A stretch of 64,000 nt of DNA from the NCBI GenBank assembly GCA_028280845.1, contig JANQKZ010000038.1, positions 1-64,000 of the forward strand, given 5' to 3'. Every line of letters begins with the position of its first letter. The first letter of the stretch is position 1. The notes beneath the pieces are model-generated. The model did not search any database, was not told the origin of the DNA, and was given only the letters and a program-made list of their open reading frames with translations. This document shows, piece after piece, positions 54,225-63,721 of this stretch. The translations under genes and the position numbers were made by a program. Source of the stretch: Opitutales bacterium (GTDB lineage Bacteria > Verrucomicrobiota > Verrucomicrobiia > Opitutales > JABSRG01).

Positions 54225-55325
54225 ATGCCATCTGCTCACCCAAGTGCCACATTCGCTGTTGAGGATATTGCTCAATCATTTGAGACGATCTACCAAGAAT
54301 TAGTAACGACTTTCCCGGATCAATACCGACGTCTCACCCCTTTGACCGGTCTTTGGGAAGATCTTACAGAATATTTGGCCAGGCCCGGTAAGCGGCTTCG
54401 CCCCCTCATACTGCTTTCCGGCTACGTCCTCACCTCAAAAAAGGGTGCCTTGCCTCCGCCTCATATTCTGAGAGCTGCCGCCGCTCTTGAATTGTTTCAC
54501 AATTTCGTTCTCGCTCACGATGACATCATCGACGCGGCGAATACCCGACGCGGAGGTCCTTCGCTACATCGAGCCGTGGAGGCCCGCCTGCATTGTCCGG
54601 AACGGATTGCCGAACATCAGGCCATGATTCTCGGCGATGTGGTCTTCTGCTTCGCCGTAGACTGCCTCAATTCTCCCGAGATTCCTCATGCTGCCCAGCT
54701 CGCAGCCATGTCTCAATTTCTCAAGATTGCACAGGACACCGGTGTTGGTGAGGCTCTTGAATTGCTCCTCACCTCCACATCGCTTCCCGACGTATCCGAA
54801 TCTTCAATACACGAAGTTTATCACCTGAAAACAACACGATACACCTTTGAGGGTCCCCTCCTGATCGGTTGCCTCCTCGCCGGTGCCGACCTGGAAACGA
54901 GCGAAGCGCTGGCCAGTCTCGTACATCCCCTCGGCATGGCCTTCCAGATAGAAAACGATCTGCATGAAATCGAGGTGGCCAACCCGGAAGATCCGGACCT
55001 GGGGATGGACCTGGCCGCCGGTGTTAAAACACTTCTGCTACACCAGGCCTATGCCCAGGCCACGGTAGAGGACCAACAGCGGATCATGAATTGGATTGCC
55101 CAGGCCACGGAGAACAAACAGGCTCGCCTCGACTTGGTCCATTTCCTGGGAAAGACCCCTGCCTTTGACACCTTAAAGGCAAAATCTGCCGAGCTCTTTG
55201 ACCAGGCGGAGCGAGAGATAATAAAGGCAGAAATCGACCCGAGCGTAACAGATGGCCTGCTTGCTCTGGTCCGCTTCCTCAACAAACGGCGTTATCATAC
55301 TCAATCGCTTAGGCTGAAAAGCTGA
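54225..55325 (+). CDS. Polyprenyl (isoprenyl) diphosphate synthase
   Basis: A 366-residue trans-prenyltransferase. The first Asp-rich motif, LAHDDIIDAANTRRGG near residue 105, is intact. The second is FQIENDLHEIE near 245, where DDxxD is usual, so it is atypical. KRLRPLILLSG near the start binds the diphosphate. It makes all-trans prenyl chains, such as the side chain of menaquinone or C20 units; the length is unknown. It stands alone. Confidence 0.85.
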   Translation: MPSAHPSATFAVEDIAQSFETIYQELVTTFPDQYRRLTPLTGLWEDLTEYLARPGKRLRPLILLSGYVLTSKKGALPPPHILRAAAALELFHNFVLAHDDIIDAANTRRGGPSLHRAVEARLHCPERIAEHQAMILGDVVFCFAVDCLNSPEIPHAAQLAAMSQFLKIAQDTGVGEALELLLTSTSLPDVSESSIHEVYHLKTTRYTFEGPLLIGCLLAGADLETSEALASLVHPLGMAFQIENDLHEIEVANPEDPDLGMDLAAGVKTLLLHQAYAQATVEDQQRIMNWIAQATENKQARLDLVHFLGKTPAFDTLKAKSAELFDQAEREIIKAEIDPSVTDGLLALVRFLNKRRYHTQSLRLKS

Positions 55326-55534
55326 CCTGAAGGGAAATTTATTTTCGGCAGACGGACTAAAACCTTGTAACCTGCAATTTTATGGCATTTCCGACTGACT
55401 GAGCCGGGCCGAGCGCTTCAGGATTGCTCATTAGTTGGGCAGGGTGGCCCGGGGCTGTGGCAGTCTTTACAATCACAAGATTTGCATCACATCCAAACTT
55501 GCGGGCATCCGAGCTTTATGCCTTACTGACACTA

Positions 55535-55978
55535 ATGGATAATGATGTGGTAGAGGTTTCAATCAAAGGGGTAATGCCTACCTCCAACGGGTGTGCCATT
55601 TTCCTGGGTGCCCCGGAGAAAACCTTTGTTATCTACGTGGACCAAGGCATAGGCAATGCCATCTCTATGACCATCAACGAAGTAAAACGGGAGCGCCCGC
55701 TTACTCACGATTTGGTAGGGTATATTTTTCAAGGCATGGGCATCCATCTGGAACGGGTTATCATCAATGGTGTGGATGAAGGCACCTTTTACGCGCGCCT
55801 GATCCTGAAGCAGGAAAATGAGCTGGGAACCAAACTGGTTGAAATCGACGCCCGTCCCAGCGACTCGATGGTGTTGGCCCTTCAGGAAAAGAAACCAATC
55901 TTTGTGGCCGAGTCCGTTCTCGACGGAGTGGAAGATATGACCGAAATCCTGGAGCGTATTCTCAAGCAACAAAACTAA
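55535..55978 (+). CDS. Bifunctional nuclease family (DUF151) protein
   Basis: A 147-residue protein with the BFN/DUF151 domain. ATG 55535 (MDNDVVEVSIKGVMP) is chosen since the extended upstream frame is not of the family. Hallmarks include AIFLGAPEKTFVIYVDQG, RPLTHDLVG and the C-terminal DARPSDSMVLALQ. Plant and archaeal relatives were reported as nucleases; bacterial function is unclear. The Dus gene begins two bases after its stop. Confidence 0.88.
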   Translation: MDNDVVEVSIKGVMPTSNGCAIFLGAPEKTFVIYVDQGIGNAISMTINEVKRERPLTHDLVGYIFQGMGIHLERVIINGVDEGTFYARLILKQENELGTKLVEIDARPSDSMVLALQEKKPIFVAESVLDGVEDMTEILERILKQQN

Positions 55979-55980
55979 CA

Positions 55981-57060
55981 TTGAAGGCCCTCCCCGAGAC
56001 CATCATCCCCGGGCAACCCATCACAGCCCTGGCGCCCATGCAGGATGTGACCACGCTTCCGTTCATGCGTGTCATTGGGCAATGCGGAGCCCCTGATTTC
56101 TTTTTCACTGAGTACTTCCGGGTCCATTCCACTTCCACCCTCGAAACTCACATCCTCAGTTCCATTACGGATCACAGCACAGGGCGCCCCGTGTTTGCCC
56201 AGCTGATCGGTGAAAGCCTGCCCGACCTCGAACGGACTGTCGCCCTGTTGAAACCCTACCCCACGGCTGGAATCGACCTCAATATGGGATGCCCCGCTCC
56301 CAAGGTGTATAAAAAGAATGTGGGGGGAGGACTCATGCGCGATCCTGATAAGGTGGAAGGTATTTTTGAATGCCTCCGCAATGCCGTAGAGGGACGATTC
56401 ACCGTCAAAATGCGAATCGGGTTTGATAGCACCGAACACTACGAGCGCATCCTTGACCTGGTGAACCAATATGAAATTGATCTGCTCAGTGTGCATGGGC
56501 GAACGGTCAAAGAAGGGTATCGCAGCGAGGTGCATTACGATTTCATCAAGGTGGCCGCCGACCAATGCCACTGCCCCGTCCTGGCCAATGGCAATATCCT
56601 CTCCGCGGAAAAGGCGGCCGATGTCCTGAACTATACCGGCTGTGCCGGGGTAATGATTGGACGCCACGCCATTCGAAACCCCTGGATTTTTCGCCAGATA
56701 CGCGAGTATTTATCCGGAGTAGCCATGTTTGTTCCAGAGCTACAGGATGTTCGGATTTACGTGGACTGGATCTTCGATGCCACAAACGAGCCTGACCTGT
56801 CAGAAAGCCGTCACCTCGGGCGAATGAAAAAACTCCTCAACTTCGTCGGTCTGGGCGTAGACCCTGAGGGCGAATTCCTCAGGACGATGCGGCGAGCCAA
56901 AACCCGCCAGGAACTCCTATCCATTTGTGACACCTATATGGTGGATGACAGCCAGGCCTCACAGCCCTTCGCCCTTGAGCCCTATGATGGACTCGTCGCG
57001 CGCCCCAACTGCGAAGTGCCCCACCAACCAGGCACACTTAGGGCTGCGCTCTTGGGGTGA
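55981..57060 (+). CDS. tRNA-dihydrouridine synthase
   Basis: A 359-residue FMN flavoprotein of the Dus family. It reduces uridine to dihydrouridine in tRNA. ALAPMQDVTTLPFM at the N-terminus binds FMN, and the catalytic Cys lies in NMGCPAPKV. The RNA-binding Lys is in VKMRIG, and LLSVHGRTVKEGY and GVMIGRHAIRNPW follow. The start is TTG at 55981, as the next ATG (56038) would cut the FMN motif. It follows the DUF151 gene by two bases. Subgroup is uncertain. Confidence 0.88.
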   Translation: MKALPETIIPGQPITALAPMQDVTTLPFMRVIGQCGAPDFFFTEYFRVHSTSTLETHILSSITDHSTGRPVFAQLIGESLPDLERTVALLKPYPTAGIDLNMGCPAPKVYKKNVGGGLMRDPDKVEGIFECLRNAVEGRFTVKMRIGFDSTEHYERILDLVNQYEIDLLSVHGRTVKEGYRSEVHYDFIKVAADQCHCPVLANGNILSAEKAADVLNYTGCAGVMIGRHAIRNPWIFRQIREYLSGVAMFVPELQDVRIYVDWIFDATNEPDLSESRHLGRMKKLLNFVGLGVDPEGEFLRTMRRAKTRQELLSICDTYMVDDSQASQPFALEPYDGLVARPNCEVPHQPGTLRAALLG

Positions 57061-57100
57061 AAGTGAATAGGACGCGTTCACTCGCACTTTTTCCTTTCAC
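57057..57100 (+). terminator. Hairpin and T tract after the Dus gene
   Basis: AGTGAA (57062-57067) pairs with TTCACT (57077-57082), and a T-rich stretch (57088-57092) follows, a reasonable intrinsic terminator. An outer pair GTGAAAG (57057-57063) and CTTTCAC (57094-57100) competes with it. Confidence 0.45.
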
Positions 57101-57109
57101 TCCACCAGG

Positions 57110-57673
57110 TTAAGAATCCAACCCGAGCTGTTGTCGACCTTCTGGAGAAATCATATGAGGCGTCCATGGTGGATCCCACACGATATCGACCGTCGCCGCG
57201 TGCACCGCTCCCAGGCTCTCAATCCGGGCCCGGGCATCATCCGCGATGACAGGCCCCATCCCACATCCCTGGGCAGTAAGGGTCATTTTCACATTCACCA
57301 TGTGTTGGTCGTCCCCAATGTCCGTAAGCTTTAAATCGTAAATCAGCCCCAGGTCGACAATGTTGACGGGAATCTCCGGGTCAAAACAGCCTTTCAGGAC
57401 CTCCCAAACCTGGTCTTCACTGAATCCGGAAGCGTCATGCTGGGCAACCGCCCCCCCAGTCGCCTCCCTGTAACGATCCACGGCTTCTTCCCCGAGCACC
57501 GAGATGTTGTCCGGAGCAATGCGATAAAGCATCCCTTTCACCCTAACCGTAACGGATCCCCCCAGGGCCTGGGAAACTTCAACCTCAGTTCCCTCGGGCA
57601 GGACAACCGGATCACCGGCAGGTATAAGAGTGGTGGGACAATCCCTTGATAAGGTCCAGGTATCAGATGACAT
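57110..57673 (-). CDS. sufT: Fe-S cluster assembly protein SufT
   Basis: A 187-residue protein of the SufT/MIP18 (DUF59) group, a long form with an N-terminal beta-rich 80 residues. The core has CFDPEIPVNIVDLGLIYD, then the segment with the conserved Cys, TAQGCGMGPVIADDAR, and the C-terminal VDIVWDPPWTPHMIS. It helps mature Fe-S proteins in the cytoplasm. It starts 2 bases after sppA and may be co-transcribed. ACIII and its many Fe-S clusters give context, but no link is shown. Confidence 0.9.
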   Translation of the reverse strand: MSSDTWTLSRDCPTTLIPAGDPVVLPEGTEVEVSQALGGSVTVRVKGMLYRIAPDNISVLGEEAVDRYREATGGAVAQHDASGFSEDQVWEVLKGCFDPEIPVNIVDLGLIYDLKLTDIGDDQHMVNVKMTLTAQGCGMGPVIADDARARIESLGAVHAATVDIVWDPPWTPHMISPEGRQQLGLDS

Positions 57674-57675
57674 AA

Positions 57676-59493
57676 TTAAAATTGAAGCTCGTATGGCAGG
57701 CGGAGGTAGAGTCCACGGGGATCATCAAATTCTCGCAGCTTTTCCAAGCTTGCTTTGACTTCGTTAATCGCCTTATCCACTTCAGGAATATCGCTTTGGA
57801 TGGCATCAAAAGCTGTGATCCGGGTATCAAAGGCAGAGGCCAGGGCCTCTTCGATCGTTCGCTTCTGGGGATATTCGACAATCTCAAAATCTGCCCCGAC
57901 TCCGGCTGACTCTATGGCGAAGTCAATCGCCGCAAGAAGACCGCCCAATTCATCGACCAGGCCGAGATCCTTGGCGTCGCTTCCCAACCAGACCCGGCCC
58001 TGCGCCATATCATGGACGCGCTCGCGATCCAGCCCACGGTTACCCGAAACTCGATCGAGGAATTTATCGTATATGTCGTCAGTAAAATCCTGGATCAGAG
58101 CCATCTCCTCATCCGTTTTCTCTTCCGAAGGATCAAACATAGCCGCGTAGGGACCCGTCGCAATCTCGTCAAAGGAGAGGCCGAGCCACTCCGCGGCCCC
58201 TTCGTAATTGGCCAGGGCAAGAATGACTCCGATAGAGCCGGTAATGGTCATTTCATCTGCAAAAATCCGATCGCTGGCTGAGGCAATCCAGTATCCGCCT
58301 GAAGCTGCAACAGCTCCAAAGGAAACAATGACTGGCTTTTCTTCATGGATTAAGGATAGTTCGCGCAGCACCAGCTCACTCCCCAAGGCACTCCCCCCGG
58401 GGCTGTTCACCCGCAAGACTACCGCTTGGACATCTTCATCATTGCGGATCTTACGAAGTTGTTTGGCCAGCGCCTTGCCCCCGATATTGGCCGAGGATCC
58501 GGACCCCGCCGAGATGGCTCCCTCCGCGTATACCAAGGCGATCTCATTCGATGGGTCTTCTGAACGGACAATTTTCTTTTGGCCTTCAGCAATATAGTCC
58601 ACCAGGCCTACCTGGCGGAAGGTGTGGCTATCCTCTTCCTCTTTTCCCTGATCTATAAGGAAATCGAGCACCTCATCTCGATAATAGACCGTATCGATCA
58701 ATCCGTATTCCCTGGCATCCTCCGGATATATAAAGGGCGCTTCCTGGGACAGACGGACGAGGTCCGATTTGTCCAGGTCCCGATTCTCCGCGATTGCGGT
58801 TAGGATTCCATCCCACATGCCGTCCATCAGCACCTGTGTCTGCTCACGGTTTTCAGGGCTGAGCTTATCATTGGTGAAGGACTCCATGGCCGACTTATAT
58901 TTGCCCTGCCGGGTCACCTGGACCCCTACCCCGAACTTTTCCATCATCCCTTTGTAAAACATGATGCGCCCCCCCAGGCCGGAAACATCAATCAGGCCCA
59001 TGGGGTGCATGAACACTTCGTCCGCGACGGAGACCAGGTAGAGATCGCGTTGTGAAGGATTGGTTACATAGGCATACACAGGCTTTCCCGTTTCCTGGAA
59101 TCCCTTCAAGGCCGTCCGGATTTCCCGAAGCGCAGGGTAACCGCTCCCGTAATTGACAGACCTGAGGTTGCCTTCCATGTAGATGGCTTCTATGCGACGA
59201 TCTTCCGCGGCCCGCTCAATCGCCTTAATCATTTCATAGAGATATGTGTCGTCTGTATCTTCGTCCTGGACAATGCTCCGCAGTGCTTCGGAAAACTCCA
59301 TGGAGGGCGGTTTGTCCGGGATATTTCGGCTCAAGCTGATCACCAGGATACTCTCCTGCTTGATCGGTTTGGTTTGCGGCTGGGCACCAGCAGCAAAGAA
59401 GGCGACGATGAGCGCGAAGGAAAACAGGAAAACGAACCAGGAAAAGACCAGAATCAAGGTCCCCTTAAATATGCTTTTGATAAATTTAAACAT
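57676..59493 (-). CDS. sppA: Signal peptide peptidase SppA, 67K type
   Basis: A 605-residue membrane serine protease with two tandem ClpP-like domains. One N-terminal helix (ILVFSWFVFLFSFALIVAFF). The catalytic Lys lies in RQGKYKSAMESFTN near residue 205 in the first domain, and the Ser in GAVAASGGYWIAS near 400 in the second. It degrades cut signal peptides in the membrane. SufT follows two bases after it. Confidence 0.93.
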   Translation of the reverse strand: MFKFIKSIFKGTLILVFSWFVFLFSFALIVAFFAAGAQPQTKPIKQESILVISLSRNIPDKPPSMEFSEALRSIVQDEDTDDTYLYEMIKAIERAAEDRRIEAIYMEGNLRSVNYGSGYPALREIRTALKGFQETGKPVYAYVTNPSQRDLYLVSVADEVFMHPMGLIDVSGLGGRIMFYKGMMEKFGVGVQVTRQGKYKSAMESFTNDKLSPENREQTQVLMDGMWDGILTAIAENRDLDKSDLVRLSQEAPFIYPEDAREYGLIDTVYYRDEVLDFLIDQGKEEEDSHTFRQVGLVDYIAEGQKKIVRSEDPSNEIALVYAEGAISAGSGSSANIGGKALAKQLRKIRNDEDVQAVVLRVNSPGGSALGSELVLRELSLIHEEKPVIVSFGAVAASGGYWIASASDRIFADEMTITGSIGVILALANYEGAAEWLGLSFDEIATGPYAAMFDPSEEKTDEEMALIQDFTDDIYDKFLDRVSGNRGLDRERVHDMAQGRVWLGSDAKDLGLVDELGGLLAAIDFAIESAGVGADFEIVEYPQKRTIEEALASAFDTRITAFDAIQSDIPEVDKAINEVKASLEKLREFDDPRGLYLRLPYELQF

Positions 59494-59657
59494 CTCTTGT
59501 GCAGCAGAATTTTAACAAATCTGTAAATTGTGTATACAAAGTGGGAGCCTCCCCCCGGTCGCAAGTTCCTTTTCAGGTCGTCCTTTTCTTTTTACCAGAC
59601 TGTTGCGGGGATCGGATTGCCATCTCACCTTATCTTCACATCCTCAAGCAGTTAAGG

Positions 59658-61157
59658 ATGAACGTAGACGACAACATCGGCCCATTAACGAACAATCGCA
59701 AGGCCCTCCACATCAATTTGGATCCAGCCATCTATGGAACGATCGCAGAAATCGGGGCCGGCCAGGAGGTCGCTCGCTTCTTTTTCCGGGCCGGTGGCGC
59801 TTCCGGTACTGTGGCGAAAACCATGTCCGCCTATGACATGAAGTTCAGCGACGAGATCTACGGCAAAGCCCCTCGCTACGTCTCACGCGAACGCCTCGAA
59901 ACGATGTTGGACCGCGAGTTCTCCCTGCTTCAACAACGCCTGGATGAGGAACGCGGGGACTCCACCCAGTTTTTTGCCTACGCCAATACCCTCACTACAA
60001 CAGGCTACACGCAGAAAACCGAAGCTCATGGTTGGATGGGGATCCGGTTTCAAACCTCCCCCAAGGCTCCGCCAAATGATATAATCCTCCATCTGCGTAT
60101 GCTCGATAGCACCGCCGATCTTCAGCAGATTGCCGTCGGCATCGTCGGGCTCAATCTGGTTTATGGGGCCTTCTTTTTCCACAACCAGCCCCACCGCCTG
60201 CTGGCTACGCTCCGCGACAACTTAGAGGAAGAACGCATTGAAATAGACCGGATTGACTGTATCGGCCCGGCGTTCGCTGAAGTCAATCCCCGCGTTCATG
60301 CGATCCAACTGGTTGAGATGGGATACACCAAAGCCGTCTTGTTTGGGCCTGGCCAGACCGTGGAATTGCCCTCTACGGTCCTGCGGAAACGCTCCATCCT
60401 GCTGGAGCGGGGAGGATTTCGCCCTTTCACGCTCGTCAATGCCGACATGATCAAAAGCGGCACTGAAACCTTCGCCAAGGCCTTTGATTATGATACCTCC
60501 GAAATGGTGACGATTACCGAGATTACACTGCGCAACCTGCGCCGGACTCAGGAATCCGATCACATCGATTACACCGACCTCCTACACCGTGTGAATATCT
60601 TAAACCAGGCCGGCTATACCGTTCTGGTATCCAATTATTTCGAATATTATCGGTTGAGTGCCTACTTCCGTAGATACACCAGCGAGGAGATCGGGATTGT
60701 CCTCGGAATCAATAACCTCATTGAGATTTTTAACCCTGAATATTATGATGACCTGGATGGGGGAATTCTGGAAGCCTTTGGTCGTTTATTTAAAAATAAG
60801 GTTCACCTTTTGATCTATCCCATGCTGCGCGAAAGCCTCATTGCTTACCTGCGGCAACGTTACATTGAAGATCCGGACACGAAGGATGATGCTTTTTACC
60901 AACAGCTCGGGAGCACGGAAACCCATCTCATTACGGCAGATAACCTTCGAGTCAGAGCCACCCTCCGGAACCTTTATAAATACCTGATTGAAACGCGTTC
61001 GATTATCCCCGTTGAGCATTTCGACGAATCGCACATGAAATTTTTCCCCCGCCAAATCCTGGAAATGGCAAGAGCGAACGAGCCTGGATGGGAGCAGTTC
61101 GTTACACCCGAGGTCGCCGTTTATCTCAAATCGGAAAACCCTTTCGGTCTGGAATAA
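59658..61157 (+). CDS. Conserved protein of unknown function, about 500 residues
   Basis: A protein of about 499 residues. I recall similar proteins in Bacteroidetes-type genomes, sometimes mis-annotated, but cannot name the family. The N-terminus has a striking motif, EIGAGQEVARFFFRAGGASG followed by TVAKTMSAYDM, and a Lys-Ala-Val-Leu-Phe motif mid-way. There is no signal peptide or membrane helix, so it is likely cytoplasmic. It is divergent from sppA. The start ATG 59658 follows AAGG. Further frame upstream to 59499 is not conserved-looking. Confidence 0.75.
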   Translation: MNVDDNIGPLTNNRKALHINLDPAIYGTIAEIGAGQEVARFFFRAGGASGTVAKTMSAYDMKFSDEIYGKAPRYVSRERLETMLDREFSLLQQRLDEERGDSTQFFAYANTLTTTGYTQKTEAHGWMGIRFQTSPKAPPNDIILHLRMLDSTADLQQIAVGIVGLNLVYGAFFFHNQPHRLLATLRDNLEEERIEIDRIDCIGPAFAEVNPRVHAIQLVEMGYTKAVLFGPGQTVELPSTVLRKRSILLERGGFRPFTLVNADMIKSGTETFAKAFDYDTSEMVTITEITLRNLRRTQESDHIDYTDLLHRVNILNQAGYTVLVSNYFEYYRLSAYFRRYTSEEIGIVLGINNLIEIFNPEYYDDLDGGILEAFGRLFKNKVHLLIYPMLRESLIAYLRQRYIEDPDTKDDAFYQQLGSTETHLITADNLRVRATLRNLYKYLIETRSIIPVEHFDESHMKFFPRQILEMARANEPGWEQFVTPEVAVYLKSENPFGLE

Positions 61158-61181
61158 GGGACGTTATTTTTGTGAAAGGGC

Positions 61182-61625
61182 TCAACCCTGCATCAACTCA
61201 GCTGCCCGCCGCTCAATTTCTTCCATCGACAATGTTTCCACAACATGGCTGAAGGACCAGCGATATCCATACGGGTCCAGCACAATAGACGAACGGTGGC
61301 CCCAGAACTGATCCGCCGGCTCACTCAGGCTCTGCATGCCGGCTTCAAGTGCTCGCTGGTGGGAAGCATCGCAGTTCTCTACCACCACGGAAAACAGGCA
61401 CGCGGCCTGTATTCCCTCGGGAAACGCCTCTGCAGACCAGTTCGGGTCGGGGTTCGAGATCCAAATATCCGTGTTTCCCACGCGGAATTGACCATGCGCC
61501 AATCCGCCATCGGGCATTTCCATTTTCACGATAGTTTCGGCCCCGAGGGCCTTTTCATAGAAGGCCAACGCTTCAACGCCATTGTTTACTGTGAGCGAGA
61601 GAGAAACAGTGGGATGGTCATGCAT
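61182..61625 (-). CDS. VOC-family PhnB-like protein
   Basis: A 147-residue single VOC domain of the PhnB type. VSLSLTVNNGVEALAFYEKA at the start, then MPDGGLAHGQFRVG and DPYGYRWSFSHVVETLS near the end, where metal-binding His and Glu are usual in glyoxalases. Its role is unknown; PhnB-like proteins are generally called glyoxalase/bleomycin-resistance family. It stands between the unnamed conserved gene (convergent) and pspF. Confidence 0.88.
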   Translation of the reverse strand: MHDHPTVSLSLTVNNGVEALAFYEKALGAETIVKMEMPDGGLAHGQFRVGNTDIWISNPDPNWSAEAFPEGIQAACLFSVVVENCDASHQRALEAGMQSLSEPADQFWGHRSSIVLDPYGYRWSFSHVVETLSMEEIERRAAELMQG

Positions 61626-61740
61626 GAGGAATAATCAAAGAGGTTGAAAGTTTAAATATAAGACCCATGTACTTTCTAGTGAAACACCCCTGTCGAAACA
61701 AATCCTAATTTTAAAATCGCTCCAAACGTCATGTATTTGC

Positions 61741-62805
61741 CTATCCTTCTGTATTTTCCAAACCGAGTGCGGAGGAATGCTTTCGATACAATCCCCGAAA
61801 CTGATTGTAATTCATCCCAAGGAGATCAGCCGCTTTCTTCTGGTTAAATTGGCAGGCCTCGAGGGCCTTTCTCAAGCACACTTTCTCCATGTCTAGCAAT
61901 CCATCCCGCAGGGGTTGAGCCTCTATCTTGTAGGCAAAATCAAAGTCTCCATGGCTCAGGTCCTGCACCGGTTCAGATCCGGATTGGATGGGTTCAAACG
62001 GGTTCTTAAAAGGATCAAAGGAGATCTCCCGGATGATTCGCCCATCTGTCGCATAAACCGCGCGTTCCACCACATTTTTCAATTCGCGGATATTCCCTGG
62101 CCATCGATACTTTTCGAGTGCCTGCATGGCCCGCTCACTGAATTCAGGTACCTCCGCTAGCCCGATCTCCATCGACATTCGGGTAGCAAAATGCCGGGCC
62201 AACAGCATGATATCTTCTTTTCGTTCCCTGAGCGGAGGTAGGAATAGCACTTCGAAGGATAGCCGATCCAAGAGGTCTTCTTTGAATTTACCCTCCCTCG
62301 CCATCTTGGGTAAATCCGCATTGGTTGCCCCAATTATCCTGACATCCACTTCGATGGACTCCGACGAACCCACCCGCTCAAAGTGGCTATACTCCACCAC
62401 CCTTAAAATCTTTTCCTGAACCGACATTGGAATCTGGCCAATCTCATCAAGAAACAACGTCCCCCCGCTGGCCGCTTCAAACCGACCTCGCCGGCGCCGG
62501 GCCGCTCCCGTGAATGAACCTGCCTCGTGCCCAAACAACTCCGACTCGAGTAAACTTTCCGCCAGGGTGGCGCAGTTCAACGTCACCATCGGTCCCTGCC
62601 ACCGCTGTGACAGGTAGTGTAATCTCGATGCCGCCAATTCCTTCCCCGTTCCCCGTTCCCCGATGATCAGGACTGGGCGCTCCACCTTCGCGACCTGACT
62701 GAGCTGAGCTTGAAAGTCCAGGAAGACCTCAGCCTCTCCGATTGCCTCTTGCATCGGTGGATTTACTTCCTCTACATACCCATAACGTGCCTCTGACTTT
62801 TTCAT
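61741..62805 (-). CDS. pspF: Psp operon activator PspF, sigma-54 dependent
   Basis: About 354 residues with the AAA+ sigma-54 activator domain and a Fis-type C-terminal helix-turn-helix ([20 protein letters not shown]) but no regulatory domain, like PspF. Walker A is GERGTGKEL, Walker [12 protein letters not shown]. The sigma-54-contact loop is GSFTGA where GAFTGA is usual. It activates pspA when PspA is drawn to a stressed membrane. The start is ATG 62805, since the frame upstream has only a TTG at 62829. It is divergent from pspA with a shared regulatory region. Confidence 0.93.
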   Translation of the reverse strand: MKKSEARYGYVEEVNPPMQEAIGEAEVFLDFQAQLSQVAKVERPVLIIGERGTGKELAASRLHYLSQRWQGPMVTLNCATLAESLLESELFGHEAGSFTGAARRRRGRFEAASGGTLFLDEIGQIPMSVQEKILRVVEYSHFERVGSSESIEVDVRIIGATNADLPKMAREGKFKEDLLDRLSFEVLFLPPLRERKEDIMLLARHFATRMSMEIGLAEVPEFSERAMQALEKYRWPGNIRELKNVVERAVYATDGRIIREISFDPFKNPFEPIQSGSEPVQDLSHGDFDFAYKIEAQPLRDGLLDMEKVCLRKALEACQFNQKKAADLLGMNYNQFRGLYRKHSSALGLENTEG

Positions 62806-62870
62806 AGCAACAGTGGTGGTTCGCACCAACCAATGGTAAATATCACCAAAAGCGCAATGGTTTTATGCAT

Positions 62871-62917
62871 ACTTTAAAAATCCATAAATTTTTAGTTCCT
62901 GTTCATCAACACTTTAA
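62871..62917. promoter_or_regulatory. Candidate PspF-binding upstream sites
   Basis: ACTTTAA occurs at 62871-62877 and again at 62911-62917, 40 bp apart, close to four helical turns. Both lie in AT-rich DNA upstream of the sigma-54 promoter. The spacing suits an activator bound on one face of the helix. This is an inference from sequence only. Confidence 0.35.
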
Positions 62918-62933
62918 GTATTTTTTTTCAGAG

Positions 62934-62951
62934 TTGGCATATGCGTTGCAT
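62934..62951 (+). promoter_or_regulatory. Sigma-54 promoter of pspA
   Basis: TTGGCAT at 62934-62940 and TTGCAT at 62946-62951 give GG (62936-62937) and GC (62948-62949) separated by 10 bases, the exact sigma-54 (-24/-12) pattern. It lies 41 bases before the pspA start and faces it, as in the E. coli psp operon. Confidence 0.85.
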
Positions 62952-62992
62952 AATTGGAGACGAATCCAAAACAACATTAACTGATTTTAACA

Positions 62993-63664
62993 ATGGGTAT
63001 TTTTTCAAGATTTCGTGATATCGTAAATTCGAATATCAACTCCATGCTCGATAAGGCGGAAGATCCTGAAAAGCTGATCAAATTGATGATCCGCGAAATG
63101 GAAGATACGCTGGTCGAATTAAAAGCGTCCTGTGCAGGGACCATCGCCGCTCAAACCAAGAGCGCCCGCAAATTAGAAGATGCGAAAGAGAAGGCCACCC
63201 GCTGGCAGGAACGCGCCGAACTGGCCATGAATAAAGGCCACGAAGACCTGGCCCGCGAGGCGCTCCTCGAAAAACGCGCCGCCTCCGAAAATGTAGAAGC
63301 CCTCGAAGGTGAACAAACCAACCTGGCCAACCTCGTCGAACAATATAAGTCCGACATCGCCGAACTGGAAGCCAAGCTGGAGCAGGCCCGCAAAAAACAC
63401 CGCGTCCTGGTTCAACGCCACGTCCATGCCGCCAAAAAAGAACGCGCCCAACGCGATATCCGCCGGGTTCATTCCGCCGATGTCATGGGCAAGTTTGATG
63501 CCCTCGAAAGCCGGATCGACCGGATGGAAGCTGATGCCGATCTCGTCAACTACGGCGTGGGCACCAATATCGATGATGCCTTCACCAAGTTTGAAACCGA
63601 CGAAAAAATCGAAGCTGAATTGGAAGCACTGCGCAGCAAGTCCAAAGGGAAAGACTCTGAATAA
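62993..63664 (+). CDS. pspA: Phage shock protein A
   Basis: A 223-residue PspA/IM30 protein, almost all coiled coil. It starts MGIFSRFRDIVNSNINSMLD, with the amphipathic helix that binds membranes, and EDPEKLIKLMIREMEDTLVE next. It guards membrane integrity and, in the family, restrains PspF. The rest is charged alpha helix, ending in a Lys/Asp-rich tail. It starts 41 bases after a sigma-54 promoter. The pspB-like gene follows 57 bases later. Confidence 0.95.
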   Translation: MGIFSRFRDIVNSNINSMLDKAEDPEKLIKLMIREMEDTLVELKASCAGTIAAQTKSARKLEDAKEKATRWQERAELAMNKGHEDLAREALLEKRAASENVEALEGEQTNLANLVEQYKSDIAELEAKLEQARKKHRVLVQRHVHAAKKERAQRDIRRVHSADVMGKFDALESRIDRMEADADLVNYGVGTNIDDAFTKFETDEKIEAELEALRSKSKGKDSE

Positions 63665-63721
63665 GCGTCGCCATGGGGCCTAAAACCTGTTCACATTCAC
63701 CCCATCATCACCCTTTAAACA

